Positions 41,997-49,126 of a stretch of DNA of 49,126 nucleotides are shown here, one piece after another; positions within the stretch are counted from its first letter, which is position 1, and each line of letters starts with the position of its first letter. This DNA is from Bacteroidales bacterium (GTDB taxonomy: Bacteria; Bacteroidota; Bacteroidia; Bacteroidales; Muribaculaceae). The stretch is taken from assembly GCA_004553095.1 (NCBI GenBank), contig SFMJ01000002.1, forward strand, positions 1 through 49,126, in the 5' to 3' direction. The notes under the pieces are model-generated. The model had not been told where the DNA came from. It made no database searches and was given only the letters and a program-made list of their open reading frames with translations. A program made the position numbers and the translations under genes.

Positions 41997-43340
41997 TTAT
42001 CCCTTATACATGGCGCGGACTTCGGCCTTGAACTTTCTGCCTCGATCTTCATAACTGCTGAAGAGGTCGAAACTTGCGCAGCAGGGAGAGAGGAGCACCG
42101 TGTCACCCTCTTCGGCAAGTTCGGCACAAGCCTTGACAGCGTCGGAGATGGAGTGAGTGTCGCGGATCTGCGCCACCTTGTCACCGAAGAAGTCGAGGAG
42201 TTTGGCATTATCCTTACCCATGCAGACGATGGCTTTGACCTTCTCGCGGACCAGGTCTTCAATCTCGGTATAGTCATTACCCTTATCCTTGCCACCCAGG
42301 ATCAGGATGGTGGGTTGGGTCATGCTCTCCAAGGCATACCAAGTGGAGTTGACATTGGTGGCCTTAGAGTCATTGATATATCTGACGCCGTCGACATCAG
42401 CCACGAACTCGAGACGATGTTCCACCGCTTCGAAATCTTCGAGAGCATGGCGGATAGTCTCCTTCTTTATGTTAAGCAGACTCGCCGAGAGGCCTGCTGC
42501 CATCGAGTTGTAGAGGTTGTGAAGCCCGGTGAGTGAGAGACGATCGCGGGGAATCTCCCAGACCTCGGTCGGGGTGTTGAAGTGGATGATGCCATCCTTG
42601 ACGTATGCCTTTGCTCCCTCCTGCTCGAGTTCGCTGAAGGGCATCTTGATGGCTTCGCTCTGCACATGCTTGATCTGCTCGCTCACGATCGGATCGTCCA
42701 TCCAGTAGATGAAGTAATCTTCCGGCCCCTGGTTCTGCAAGATGCGGAATTTGGCGGCGATATAATTCTCCATTTTGTGGTCGTAGCGGTCGAGATGGTC
42801 GGGGGTGATGTTCATGATGATGGCTATCCCGGCCTTGAAGTCATACATATTCTCGAGTTGGAAACTGGAGAGTTCGATGACATAGATATCATGCTGCTCG
42901 CGAGCCACCTGAAGAGCCATGCTCTTGCCGACATTTCCAGCCAAGCCGACATTCAGTCCTGCCGCCTTGAGGATATGATAGGTCAGAAGGGTAGTGGTGG
43001 TCTTGCCGTTGCTGCCGGTGATACACACCATCTTGGCATCGGTGTAGCGACCGGCAAACTCAATCTCGGAGATGACCGGAGTACCCTTCTCGGTGAATTT
43101 CTTGACTAACGGTGCGTATGGGGGAATGCCGGGGCTTTTCACCACCAAGTCGGCATCGAGCAGTCGCTCTTCGGTGTGCCCTCCCTGCTCGTAGGGGATA
43201 CCCTCCTCTTCGAGCATTGCCACATATTGGGGCTTGATCTCCCCCATATCGCTGAGGAATACCTCCATACCTTTGGTCTTGCCGAGGATGGCGGCACCGA
43301 CGCCGCTTTCACCCCCACCCAGCACTACAAGTTTTTCCAT
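41997..43340 (-). CDS. murD: UDP-N-acetylmuramoylalanine--D-glutamate ligase
   Basis: A 447-residue Mur ligase with N-terminal VLGGGESGVGAAILGKTKG, the P-loop CITGSNGKTTTTLLTYHIL, IMNITPDHLDRYDHKMENY and the C-terminal YINDSKATNVNSTWYALE plus LSPCCASFDLFSSYEDRG. These are the standard MurD features. It adds D-Glu to UDP-MurNAc-L-Ala. It lies 15 bp downstream of mraY. Confidence 0.97.
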   Translation of the reverse strand: MEKLVVLGGGESGVGAAILGKTKGMEVFLSDMGEIKPQYVAMLEEEGIPYEQGGHTEERLLDADLVVKSPGIPPYAPLVKKFTEKGTPVISEIEFAGRYTDAKMVCITGSNGKTTTTLLTYHILKAAGLNVGLAGNVGKSMALQVAREQHDIYVIELSSFQLENMYDFKAGIAIIMNITPDHLDRYDHKMENYIAAKFRILQNQGPEDYFIYWMDDPIVSEQIKHVQSEAIKMPFSELEQEGAKAYVKDGIIHFNTPTEVWEIPRDRLSLTGLHNLYNSMAAGLSASLLNIKKETIRHALEDFEAVEHRLEFVADVDGVRYINDSKATNVNSTWYALESMTQPTILILGGKDKGNDYTEIEDLVREKVKAIVCMGKDNAKLLDFFGDKVAQIRDTHSISDAVKACAELAEEGDTVLLSPCCASFDLFSSYEDRGRKFKAEVRAMYKG

Positions 43341-43355
43341 AATTATTAAGATCGA

Positions 43356-44630
43356 TTATCTGATTTTGAGTGTTACGAATGTGATGGCTGCCAGGAGCAT
43401 GCCGATGATCCAGAAGCGTGACACGATCTTGTTCTCGTGCATCGGGTTGACCGGATGATTCCATTTCACCATGGCATTGGGGTCGGCTGCCTTCTGGAAG
43501 TGGTGATGGAGAGGTGTCATCTTGAAGATGCGCCTCCCTTCGCCATATTTGCGTTTGGTATATTTGAAATAAGCCACCTGCATTATCACCGAGAGATCTT
43601 CGAGGAAGAAGATAAGGCATAGCAGGGGGATCAGAAGTTCCTTACGGATCAAGATGGCGAACACGGCTATGATACCACCCAGCGTGAGGGATCCGGTGTC
43701 GCCCATAAATACTTGCGCCGGGAAGGAGTTATACCACAAGAATCCGATTAGAGCGCCGATGAAAGCGCCGGCGAACACCACAAGTTCCTCCGAGCCGGGG
43801 ATATACATGATGTTCAGATAACTCGAATAGATGACATTGCCACCCAGATAAGCCATAATCAGCAGTGCGGCGCCGATTATGGCGGAAGTGCCTGCGCATA
43901 GGCCGTCGATGCCATCGGTGAGGTTAGCCCCATTGCTTACGGCAGTGACGGCTATCACCACCACGAGCACGAACACGAGCCAACCTAAGGTCTCGGCGCT
44001 GTTGTGGTCGGGAATCCAGGAGGTGAGCCACTGATAGTTGAAGTTATTGTTCTTGACGAAGGGAATAGTGGTCTGCGGAGATTTGATCTCATCGGTGGAG
44101 TAAAGCACTTCGGTCACCGTCTCGTTGGCTACTACGGTCTGGCGTTCGAAGTTCTCACTCATCACGATCTGCGGCGAGAGCCACATGGTGATGCCTACCA
44201 AGAGTCCGAGGCCCACTTGCCCGGTGACTTTATACTTACCCTTCAGACCATCCTTGTTATGGTATTTCAGTTTGCGATAATCATCGAGGAAACCGATCAT
44301 ACCCATCCAGAGGGTGGCTACGATCATCAAGATCATATATATGTTGGCGAGGTTGCCGATCAGCAGACAGGGTAGGAGAGTGGCGAGTATGATGATGACC
44401 CCCCCCATGGTGGGAGTGCCCTTTTTGCTCAGTTGCCCCTCGAGGCCGAGGTTGCGGACCTCTTCTCCGATCTGCATACGCTGAAGTCGACGGATGATCT
44501 TGTGACCGAAGATCAAAGCGATGATAAGAGCCAGAGCGAAGGCGAAGCCGGCTCTGAATGTGATGAAATATACGAGGTTACGCCCCGGCATATTCCAACC
44601 GTCGAAGGTGTCTATCAGCCAATAAAACAT
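43356..44630 (-). CDS. mraY: Phospho-N-acetylmuramoyl-pentapeptide transferase
   Basis: A polytopic enzyme of 424 residues with ten predicted helices that makes lipid I. The catalytic region GMIGFLDDYRKLKYHNKDGL carries the Asp-Asp pair; NLTDGIDGLCAGTSA and FMGDTGSLTLGG, and the final FKMTPLHHHFQ histidine motif are intact. The loop between about residues 160 and 215 is long, as in Bacteroidetes. It comes 37 bp after murE. Confidence 0.97.
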   Translation of the reverse strand: MFYWLIDTFDGWNMPGRNLVYFITFRAGFAFALALIIALIFGHKIIRRLQRMQIGEEVRNLGLEGQLSKKGTPTMGGVIIILATLLPCLLIGNLANIYMILMIVATLWMGMIGFLDDYRKLKYHNKDGLKGKYKVTGQVGLGLLVGITMWLSPQIVMSENFERQTVVANETVTEVLYSTDEIKSPQTTIPFVKNNNFNYQWLTSWIPDHNSAETLGWLVFVLVVVIAVTAVSNGANLTDGIDGLCAGTSAIIGAALLIMAYLGGNVIYSSYLNIMYIPGSEELVVFAGAFIGALIGFLWYNSFPAQVFMGDTGSLTLGGIIAVFAILIRKELLIPLLCLIFFLEDLSVIMQVAYFKYTKRKYGEGRRIFKMTPLHHHFQKAADPNAMVKWNHPVNPMHENKIVSRFWIIGMLLAAITFVTLKIR

Positions 44631-44667
44631 AGGTCAAAACGGGTTGAGATAGGTGAATAAGAAGAAG

Positions 44668-46131
44668 TTAAGATCGGGCGGCGAGTTCTCGTTCCACCTC
44701 TTCGCGGTCGTCGAAGTGATGGCGCACCCCTTTTACCTCCTGGTATGGTTCGTGGCCCTTTCCGGCGATGAGGATCACCGTGCCGGGTGCTGCCATGCGG
44801 ACTGCCGTCTTGATGGCTTCGCGGCGGTCGGTGATGCAGATGGTGCGGCGGAGTTCATCTTCGGTGAGTCCGGCACGCATATCGGCGATGATGTCGTCGG
44901 GGTTCTCATCGCGAGGGTTGTCGCTGGTGAGGAGTAACAGGTCGCTGCGACATGCTGCTTCGCGTGCCATCATCGGGCGCTTGCCATGGTCGCGGTTGCC
45001 ACCGGCACCCACCACGGTCGTGATCTTGCCCTCTGCACCCACCACTTCGCGAATCGTGTCAAGCACGTTGACCAAAGCATCGGGAGTGTGGGCATAGTCG
45101 ACGATCGCTGTCACTCCATCTGCCGAACGGAAGGTCTGGAAACGACCTGCCACCGGCACCAAGCGACTCATGTTCACTGCCACCTCTTCACGAGGGAATC
45201 CTGTCAAGATCGCTGCTCCATAGACTGCTGTCAGGTTGTAGGCATTGAAACGCCCGGTGAATCCTACCTCGATCTCGTTGTTGTCAAGATCCAGCAGTGT
45301 GCCGTCAAGACGTGTCTCAAGTATCTTGCAACGGAAGTCAGCCTCGGCACGTAGCGAGTAGGTGTAGACCTTGGCGCGCGTGTTCTGGGTCATATACATG
45401 CCGACTTTGTCGTCGATATTGACCAATGCAAAGGCATCCTCGGGAAGGATGTCGAAGAACATTTTCTTGGCGTTGATATAGTTTTCGACTGTGCCATGAT
45501 AGTCGAGGTGGTCGCGAGTAAGGTTGGAGAAGATGCCCCCCTTGAACTTCAAGCCGGCGATGCGGTGCTGCTGTGCGGCATGGCTCGACACCTCCATAAA
45601 TGCGTAGTCACAACCGGCCTCGACCATCTCGGCGAGGAGCTCGTTGAGGGTCAATGGGTCGGGGGTGGTGTGAGTGGTGGGTATGGCACGATCCTGGATA
45701 TAGTTGCAGACCGTGGAGAGAAGGCCGGCTTTGTAGCCTTCCAGTTTAGCCATCTCATAGAGCAGAGTGGCTGTGGTGGTCTTGCCATTGGTGCCGGTGA
45801 CTCCTACAAGTTTCAGTTTGGAGGAGGGATGACCATACCATGCCGATGCCAGCATGCCGAGGGCTTCGGCGGAGTTTGCCACTCTCACGTAGGTGATGCC
45901 CTTCTCCAGCGTTGAGGGAAGGTCCTCACATACGATGGCACCCACGTGAGTGCTTGCCACCACGGGGATGTATTTATGACCATCGGTGGTAACGCCCCTT
46001 ACGGCCACGAATAGAGAGTCTTTCTCGACTTTGCGTGAGTCGCTATGCACGCCTATTATGTTCTTGTCAGTTTCTCCGATCACTTCGAGAGGCTTAATCT
46101 CCTCAAGAAGTTTTGATAGTTTGATCGTCAT
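44668..46131 (-). CDS. murE: UDP-MurNAc-tripeptide synthetase, meso-diaminopimelate type
   Basis: The 487-residue Mur ligase has the P-loop VTGTNGKTTTATLLYEMAK, EVSSHAAQQHRIAGLKF and the C-terminal specificity motif LTSDNPRDENPDDI. The DNPR tetrapeptide is the mark of meso-DAP-adding MurE enzymes, in keeping with dapB in this window. The Mg2+-binding carbamoyl-lysine region TRDHLDYHGTVENYINAK is intact. It starts 100 bp after ftsI; that gap contains a small hairpin. Confidence 0.97.
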   Translation of the reverse strand: MTIKLSKLLEEIKPLEVIGETDKNIIGVHSDSRKVEKDSLFVAVRGVTTDGHKYIPVVASTHVGAIVCEDLPSTLEKGITYVRVANSAEALGMLASAWYGHPSSKLKLVGVTGTNGKTTTATLLYEMAKLEGYKAGLLSTVCNYIQDRAIPTTHTTPDPLTLNELLAEMVEAGCDYAFMEVSSHAAQQHRIAGLKFKGGIFSNLTRDHLDYHGTVENYINAKKMFFDILPEDAFALVNIDDKVGMYMTQNTRAKVYTYSLRAEADFRCKILETRLDGTLLDLDNNEIEVGFTGRFNAYNLTAVYGAAILTGFPREEVAVNMSRLVPVAGRFQTFRSADGVTAIVDYAHTPDALVNVLDTIREVVGAEGKITTVVGAGGNRDHGKRPMMAREAACRSDLLLLTSDNPRDENPDDIIADMRAGLTEDELRRTICITDRREAIKTAVRMAAPGTVILIAGKGHEPYQEVKGVRHHFDDREEVERELAARS

Positions 46132-46172
46132 GGGTTTTATATGTTTTTTCGTTTTTATTTCTTTATGGTTGA

Positions 46173-46196
46173 TGCCCCCGGCTCATGTCGGGAGCA
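46173..46196 (-). other. Hairpin in the ftsI-murE gap
   Basis: The arms at 46173-46180 and 46189-46196 form an 8-bp GC-rich stem (one G-T pair) with an 8-nt loop. Read on minus it is followed by an A-rich, not T-rich, stretch, so it is not a standard terminator. It could be a partial attenuator or an RNA processing site between the ftsI and murE parts of the transcript. Confidence 0.5.
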
Positions 46197-46231
46197 TTTA
46201 TAATCAATTCTTTTTTTGGGGGTAGGCTCGA

Positions 46232-48355
46232 TCACTTGGTGGAGAGATATAGTAGGATAGAGCCACCCCGCTTGATGGGAGTGCCGGGAGGTATCGACTG
46301 CGAAGTCACCATCCCTTGTCCTCGCGTCTTAACGTTCAGACCGATCTTTTCGAGGTGGGCTATGGCATCAGCGATGTCATAGCCTACGACATTGGGCACA
46401 GTGCCTTGCGGAGTGTCTGAGGCCGGTTTCAATCTCTTCATCGAGGTGATGTTTATAGCCTTGCCGGCAGCACCAAGGCCTCGGGTGGAGGCGCTGATCA
46501 CAGGAGAAGAGGGGGTCTTCTCGGCGGTGAAGGTCGAGGAGTTATTGAGCATGCCACGCGAGTACATCTTGATAGCCATGTTCTTGAGCACCTGCCCTGA
46601 GGTGCGGTTGGCGGATGTGCCGGCGTTGGCGAGTATCAGCACGATGCAAGAGTATTGAGGATTCTCGTATGGGAAGAATCCGGCGAAGGCATAGCGGCGC
46701 TTGGCAGTGTTGTAAACACCATGCTCCACGGGGTATGCCGTACCTGTTTTGCCCACGATTTTGACGCGGTCGTCACGGACCATTCGGGCTGTGCCATGAT
46801 CTCCCCACACTACTTCGTGGATACACTCTCTGACCTTGCGGGCTGTCGCCGCCGAGCAAATGCTGTCGCGGATATAACTGATCTTCAGCACCGAGTCGCG
46901 TCCATTCTCGTCGATAAGACTTCTCACCAAGTGGGGACGTACATACTTGCCGTCGTTGGCGATGGCGTTATAGACCGAGAGTGTGAAGAGGGGTGGCAAT
47001 TCGGTGTTATATCCGTAAGCTTGACGCGCCAAGTCGAGGTGGCGTGCAGTCATGGTGATGTTGTTCCCTTTTGAGTCCTTGTCGACCAGACGACGTATGC
47101 GAGGTGTCTTCTCAAAGGCGATGCCCGAATGCATCGGCTCGAAGAATCCCAATCCCTTCAGACGGTCATACCATTTCTCGGGATGCTGGGCATAGCCACG
47201 GAAGATGACACGCGAGATACCGGTGTTCGATGACTGTTCGATGACTTGCTTCATCGTCTTGGGGCCGCTGCCATGAGGGTCGCTTGTCCGCATGAAAGGG
47301 CTGCAATCCACCATATCGTTGACACTCTTCACAAGACCATCTTCGAAGGCGATCATCAGCGATATCGGCTTCATCACAGAACCCGGCTCGTAGGGTAGCA
47401 CTGCCCTATTCATTGCCTCGCCGTAGGTGCCATCTTCGAGAAGTTCGATGTTGGAGATCGCTTTGATCTCTCCGGTCTTTACCTCCATCAGCACGGCTGT
47501 GCCCCACTCTGCTTTCGATTCGACACATATATCCTTCAGTTCATCTTCGAGCATCTCTTGAAGGTCGATGTTGATAGTCGAGTGTATGTCGTATCCTCTC
47601 ACCGCCGGCACTGAGATCCAGTTGCCGATGCCTTGCGTCAAGGCTGTCTTTTTGGCTAATCCCGGTTTGCCATAGAGGAGAGAATCCAAGTCTTTCTCAA
47701 GCCCGGAATAGCCATGTATCTCTTTAGTTTTTTGATCCTCATTCACACGTCCTATACTTAGACATGCCATATCGCCGTATGGATAGAGACGTGTCGGCCT
47801 CACCTCCTTGTAGAGAGGCTTGCATTTCTTGCCCAGTGTGCGCAAGAAGGGGAAGTTACGAATCCTATTGAAATCCTCCAGTCCCTGCTTCTTTGCCAAA
47901 CGCAGAGCACGATTACGCTTATCCGGATCTTTTTCAAATTCCTTTTTCAGACGAGTGTGCCACGAGTATTTTTGGAAAGAGTCAGGGGGCATCTTATCCA
48001 GATTGGGTCGACGAGGATAGTAGCGGTCGAGAGAGTCGGCAAGCGAGTCTACCGATGCCCAGGGGATCACCTTCATCTTTCTGATTTTGTCATGGCGAAG
48101 GTCTATTTTGATGTCGTAGAGTGTAAGATTGCATGCCAGAATGCTGCCATCATCTGCCAGGATGCTCCCTCGCTCGGGCGTGATAACAGTCATCTTGGAT
48201 AGTTCTTTCTTCGCATAGTCGTTCCAATTTTTTGCCTCGATCACCGTGGTCTGGAATACTTTGAACATGATCATCAGACTCATGAGGGCAAATCCGATAG
48301 TGATCACACCATATCGGAATAGAATGTTCGCTTTGTTGTTTTTCTTCTTTGCCAT
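46232..48355 (-). CDS. ftsI: Septal transpeptidase FtsI (PBP with C-terminal PASTA domain)
   Basis: A class B penicillin-binding protein of 707 residues. One membrane helix (about 13-31) is followed by a dimerisation domain with TPERGSILADDGSILACN, then the transpeptidase with SxxK in PYEPGSVMKPISLM, SxN in QSSNTGISR and KTG in VGKTGTAYPVEHG. A single PASTA domain closes the protein (GTVPNVVGYDIADAIAHLEK to the end), which is usual for Bacteroidetes FtsI. It cross-links septal peptidoglycan. Its ATG is 7 bp after the stop of the hybrid frame at the right edge. Confidence 0.96.
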   Translation of the reverse strand: MAKKKNNKANILFRYGVITIGFALMSLMIMFKVFQTTVIEAKNWNDYAKKELSKMTVITPERGSILADDGSILACNLTLYDIKIDLRHDKIRKMKVIPWASVDSLADSLDRYYPRRPNLDKMPPDSFQKYSWHTRLKKEFEKDPDKRNRALRLAKKQGLEDFNRIRNFPFLRTLGKKCKPLYKEVRPTRLYPYGDMACLSIGRVNEDQKTKEIHGYSGLEKDLDSLLYGKPGLAKKTALTQGIGNWISVPAVRGYDIHSTINIDLQEMLEDELKDICVESKAEWGTAVLMEVKTGEIKAISNIELLEDGTYGEAMNRAVLPYEPGSVMKPISLMIAFEDGLVKSVNDMVDCSPFMRTSDPHGSGPKTMKQVIEQSSNTGISRVIFRGYAQHPEKWYDRLKGLGFFEPMHSGIAFEKTPRIRRLVDKDSKGNNITMTARHLDLARQAYGYNTELPPLFTLSVYNAIANDGKYVRPHLVRSLIDENGRDSVLKISYIRDSICSAATARKVRECIHEVVWGDHGTARMVRDDRVKIVGKTGTAYPVEHGVYNTAKRRYAFAGFFPYENPQYSCIVLILANAGTSANRTSGQVLKNMAIKMYSRGMLNNSSTFTAEKTPSSPVISASTRGLGAAGKAINITSMKRLKPASDTPQGTVPNVVGYDIADAIAHLEKIGLNVKTRGQGMVTSQSIPPGTPIKRGGSILLYLSTK

Positions 48356-48362
48356 GACTTTA

Positions 48363-48551
48363 CTACTCTTGATTATTGTCGTCGATTAGTTGGTAGGGTG
48401 GTTGTTCCTGAAATTCCAATGGTAAACCTTTATCACTGACCATTCTTTTCATTTCCGATTCGCGAATCAATGACATGTAGGCTGCCTTCTCATGTAGTTT
48501 GTCACTCTCAGCAAGTTCCAGTTCTTTGGTGAGATTTTTGATTTCGACCAT
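48363..48551 (-). pseudogene. C-terminal fragment resembling the FtsL-like division protein
   Basis: The last 62 residues (from MVEIKNLTKELE to the stop) align by eye with the C-terminal half of Bacteroidales FtsL-like proteins: a heptad stretch, an SLIRESEMKRMVSDKG segment matching the 'sRqSeie..v.~~g' pattern, and an end with QEQPPYQLID, matching the usual PPY/PP-I finish. FtsL is the gene normally placed directly before ftsI in this cluster. The membrane helix and N-terminus of FtsL are absent, replaced by the Ddl part. An ATG at 48551 exists but would give a soluble fragment without the anchor. Confidence 0.6.
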
Positions 48552-49126
48552 CTTGGTCTTGGTCTTGTAGCATCCGATGGAGATTTCAGTTCCTTCGAGA
48601 TACTGCTCTACCATGACATCAGAGCTTTCGAGCATTGCCTTGCGGATGGCAGGAGCAAGCTGGTCTTTGTTCTTAACCTTGGAGACACCGAAACTGCTGC
48701 CGTCGGCGGCTGGCTTTACGAAACAAGGCATACCGATGCGCTTCTCAACCTCGTCCTCGCTTACCACCTCCTCATATCCCTTGCGGATAAGCAGGCTGTC
48801 GGCAACGCTCACTCCATATCCGCGCAGATATTGGTTGAGCACGAACTTGTCGAAGGTCATTGCCTCGACAAGCACTCCGCTTGTGGAGTAGGGAATGCCT
48901 ACGATGTCGAGATAACCCTGCAGTATTCCGTTTTCGCCTGGTGTGCCGTGGATGGTGATATACGCGTAGTCGAAATAGATTGTTTTCCCTTCCTTCTTGA
49001 ACGTGAAGTCGTTAAGGTCAATCTTAGATGATGTTCCATCGCCGAGATCAACTTTCCAGTCGAGTCCCTTGATATCTACAATGTAGATGTCATATCTTTC
49101 CTTGTCAAAGAAAGAGTATAGCCCCT
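48363..49126 (-). CDS. Hybrid frame: D-Ala-D-Ala ligase front part joined to an FtsL-like tail (5' end outside window)
   Basis: The frame is open from the right edge to the TAG at 48363. Up to about 48552 it reads as D-alanine--D-alanine ligase: ITIHGTPGENGILQGYLDIV, GIPYSTSGV, CFVKPAADGSSFGVSKV and MVEQYLEGTEISIGCYKTK follow the N-terminal and central ATP-grasp domains. It then switches to KMVEIKNLTKELELAESDK and ends in a short coiled-coil-like tail that does not resemble Ddl; the whole C-terminal third with the Mg2+ and second D-Ala sites is missing. Within the Ddl part, I count 14 serine codons with no TCG and five proline codons with no CCG, unlike the genes to the left. An N-terminal part of about 30 residues lies beyond the window. 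As coded, the ligase would be inactive. Confidence 0.8.
   Translation of the reverse strand, partial: GLYSFFDKERYDIYIVDIKGLDWKVDLGDGTSSKIDLNDFTFKKEGKTIYFDYAYITIHGTPGENGILQGYLDIVGIPYSTSGVLVEAMTFDKFVLNQYLRGYGVSVADSLLIRKGYEEVVSEDEVEKRIGMPCFVKPAADGSSFGVSKVKNKDQLAPAIRKAMLESSDVMVEQYLEGTEISIGCYKTKTKMVEIKNLTKELELAESDKLHEKAAYMSLIRESEMKRMVSDKGLPLEFQEQPPYQLIDDNNQE
48549..48566. other. Probable junction between Ddl and FtsL-like sequence
   Basis: On minus the bases AAGACCAAGACCAAG (two and a half AAGACC units) lie exactly where similarity changes from ligase to FtsL-like. A short direct repeat like this can cause a mis-join in assembly or mediate a deletion. Confidence 0.6.

Noticed and set aside
41930..42295. 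N-terminal extension of ftsW
   Set aside because: The 122 extra codons lie in murD in another frame and show no SEDS features; the ATG at 41929 is in the intergenic gap and fits the family.
1..49126. CRISPR arrays, tRNA/rRNA genes, insertion sequences and phage genes
   Set aside because: No regular spaced repeats, cloverleaf-like gaps, transposase motifs or phage structural genes were seen; gaps over 300 bp amount to one control region.

Overview
The window looks like a stretch of a Bacteroidales chromosome, most likely a gut lineage such as Muribaculaceae; the family assignment is inference from gene content and moderately high GC with heavy use of TCG and CCG codons. Evidence for the phylum includes Bacteroidetes-type promoters (TAnnTTTG -7 boxes), an oversized signal peptidase I, a viroplasmin-type RNase H1, a PASTA-bearing FtsI, a DUF4294 protein, a PCMD-type surface protein and a PorZ-like beta-propeller protein. 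No rRNA, tRNA, CRISPR array, insertion sequence or prophage was seen. Nearly all genes lie on the minus strand; only one glycosyltransferase and the four-gene 2-oxoacid:ferredoxin oxidoreductase operon are on plus.

Region by region (minus-strand transcription runs from high to low coordinates). 1-9.3 kb: a PorZ-like secreted protein cut by the left edge, LD-carboxypeptidase, a radical SAM protein, MutS, the MgtE magnesium transporter and a uridine-kinase-like nucleoside kinase. 9.5-10.6 kb: a GT9 heptosyltransferase-like gene on plus. 10.6-11.8 kb: release factor 2 with no programmed frameshift and a promoter almost touching its start codon. 11.8-16.6 kb: a four-gene operon of steroid 5-alpha-reductase-like membrane protein, Old Yellow Enzyme-type flavin reductase, short-chain dehydrogenase and acyl-CoA ligase, with a good promoter upstream. 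The first three match the combination of families described for bile-acid/steroid reduction in gut Bacteroidales (5AR, 5BR, 3-beta-HSDH). 16.7-18.8 kb: a response regulator/histidine kinase pair directly upstream of that operon.

19.2-21.9 kb: vorDBAC-like operon for 2-oxoacid oxidation with ferredoxin, ended by a strong hairpin facing the terminator of an OmpA-family lipoprotein. 22.8-26.3 kb: the overlapping operon dapB-lepB-wbqC-like-DUF4294. 26.4-34.0 kb: a PCMD-like secreted protein, TatD, YidD, RnpA, QueG, RNase H1, PdxB, an unassigned polytopic membrane protein and a THUMP-type rRNA methyltransferase with a repeat-bearing basic tail.

34.2-48.4 kb: the division and cell wall (dcw) cluster in transcription order ftsI, murE, mraY, murD, ftsW, murG, murC, ftsQ, ftsA, ftsZ. 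It makes the peptidoglycan precursor (DAP type, judged by MurE and dapB) and the septal machine together. At the right edge, the reading frame directly upstream of ftsI is a hybrid: the front two-thirds of a D-Ala-D-Ala ligase joined in frame, across a short AAGACC repeat, to what looks like the C-terminal half of the FtsL-like protein expected there. This is either an assembly mis-join or a real rearrangement and should be treated with caution.
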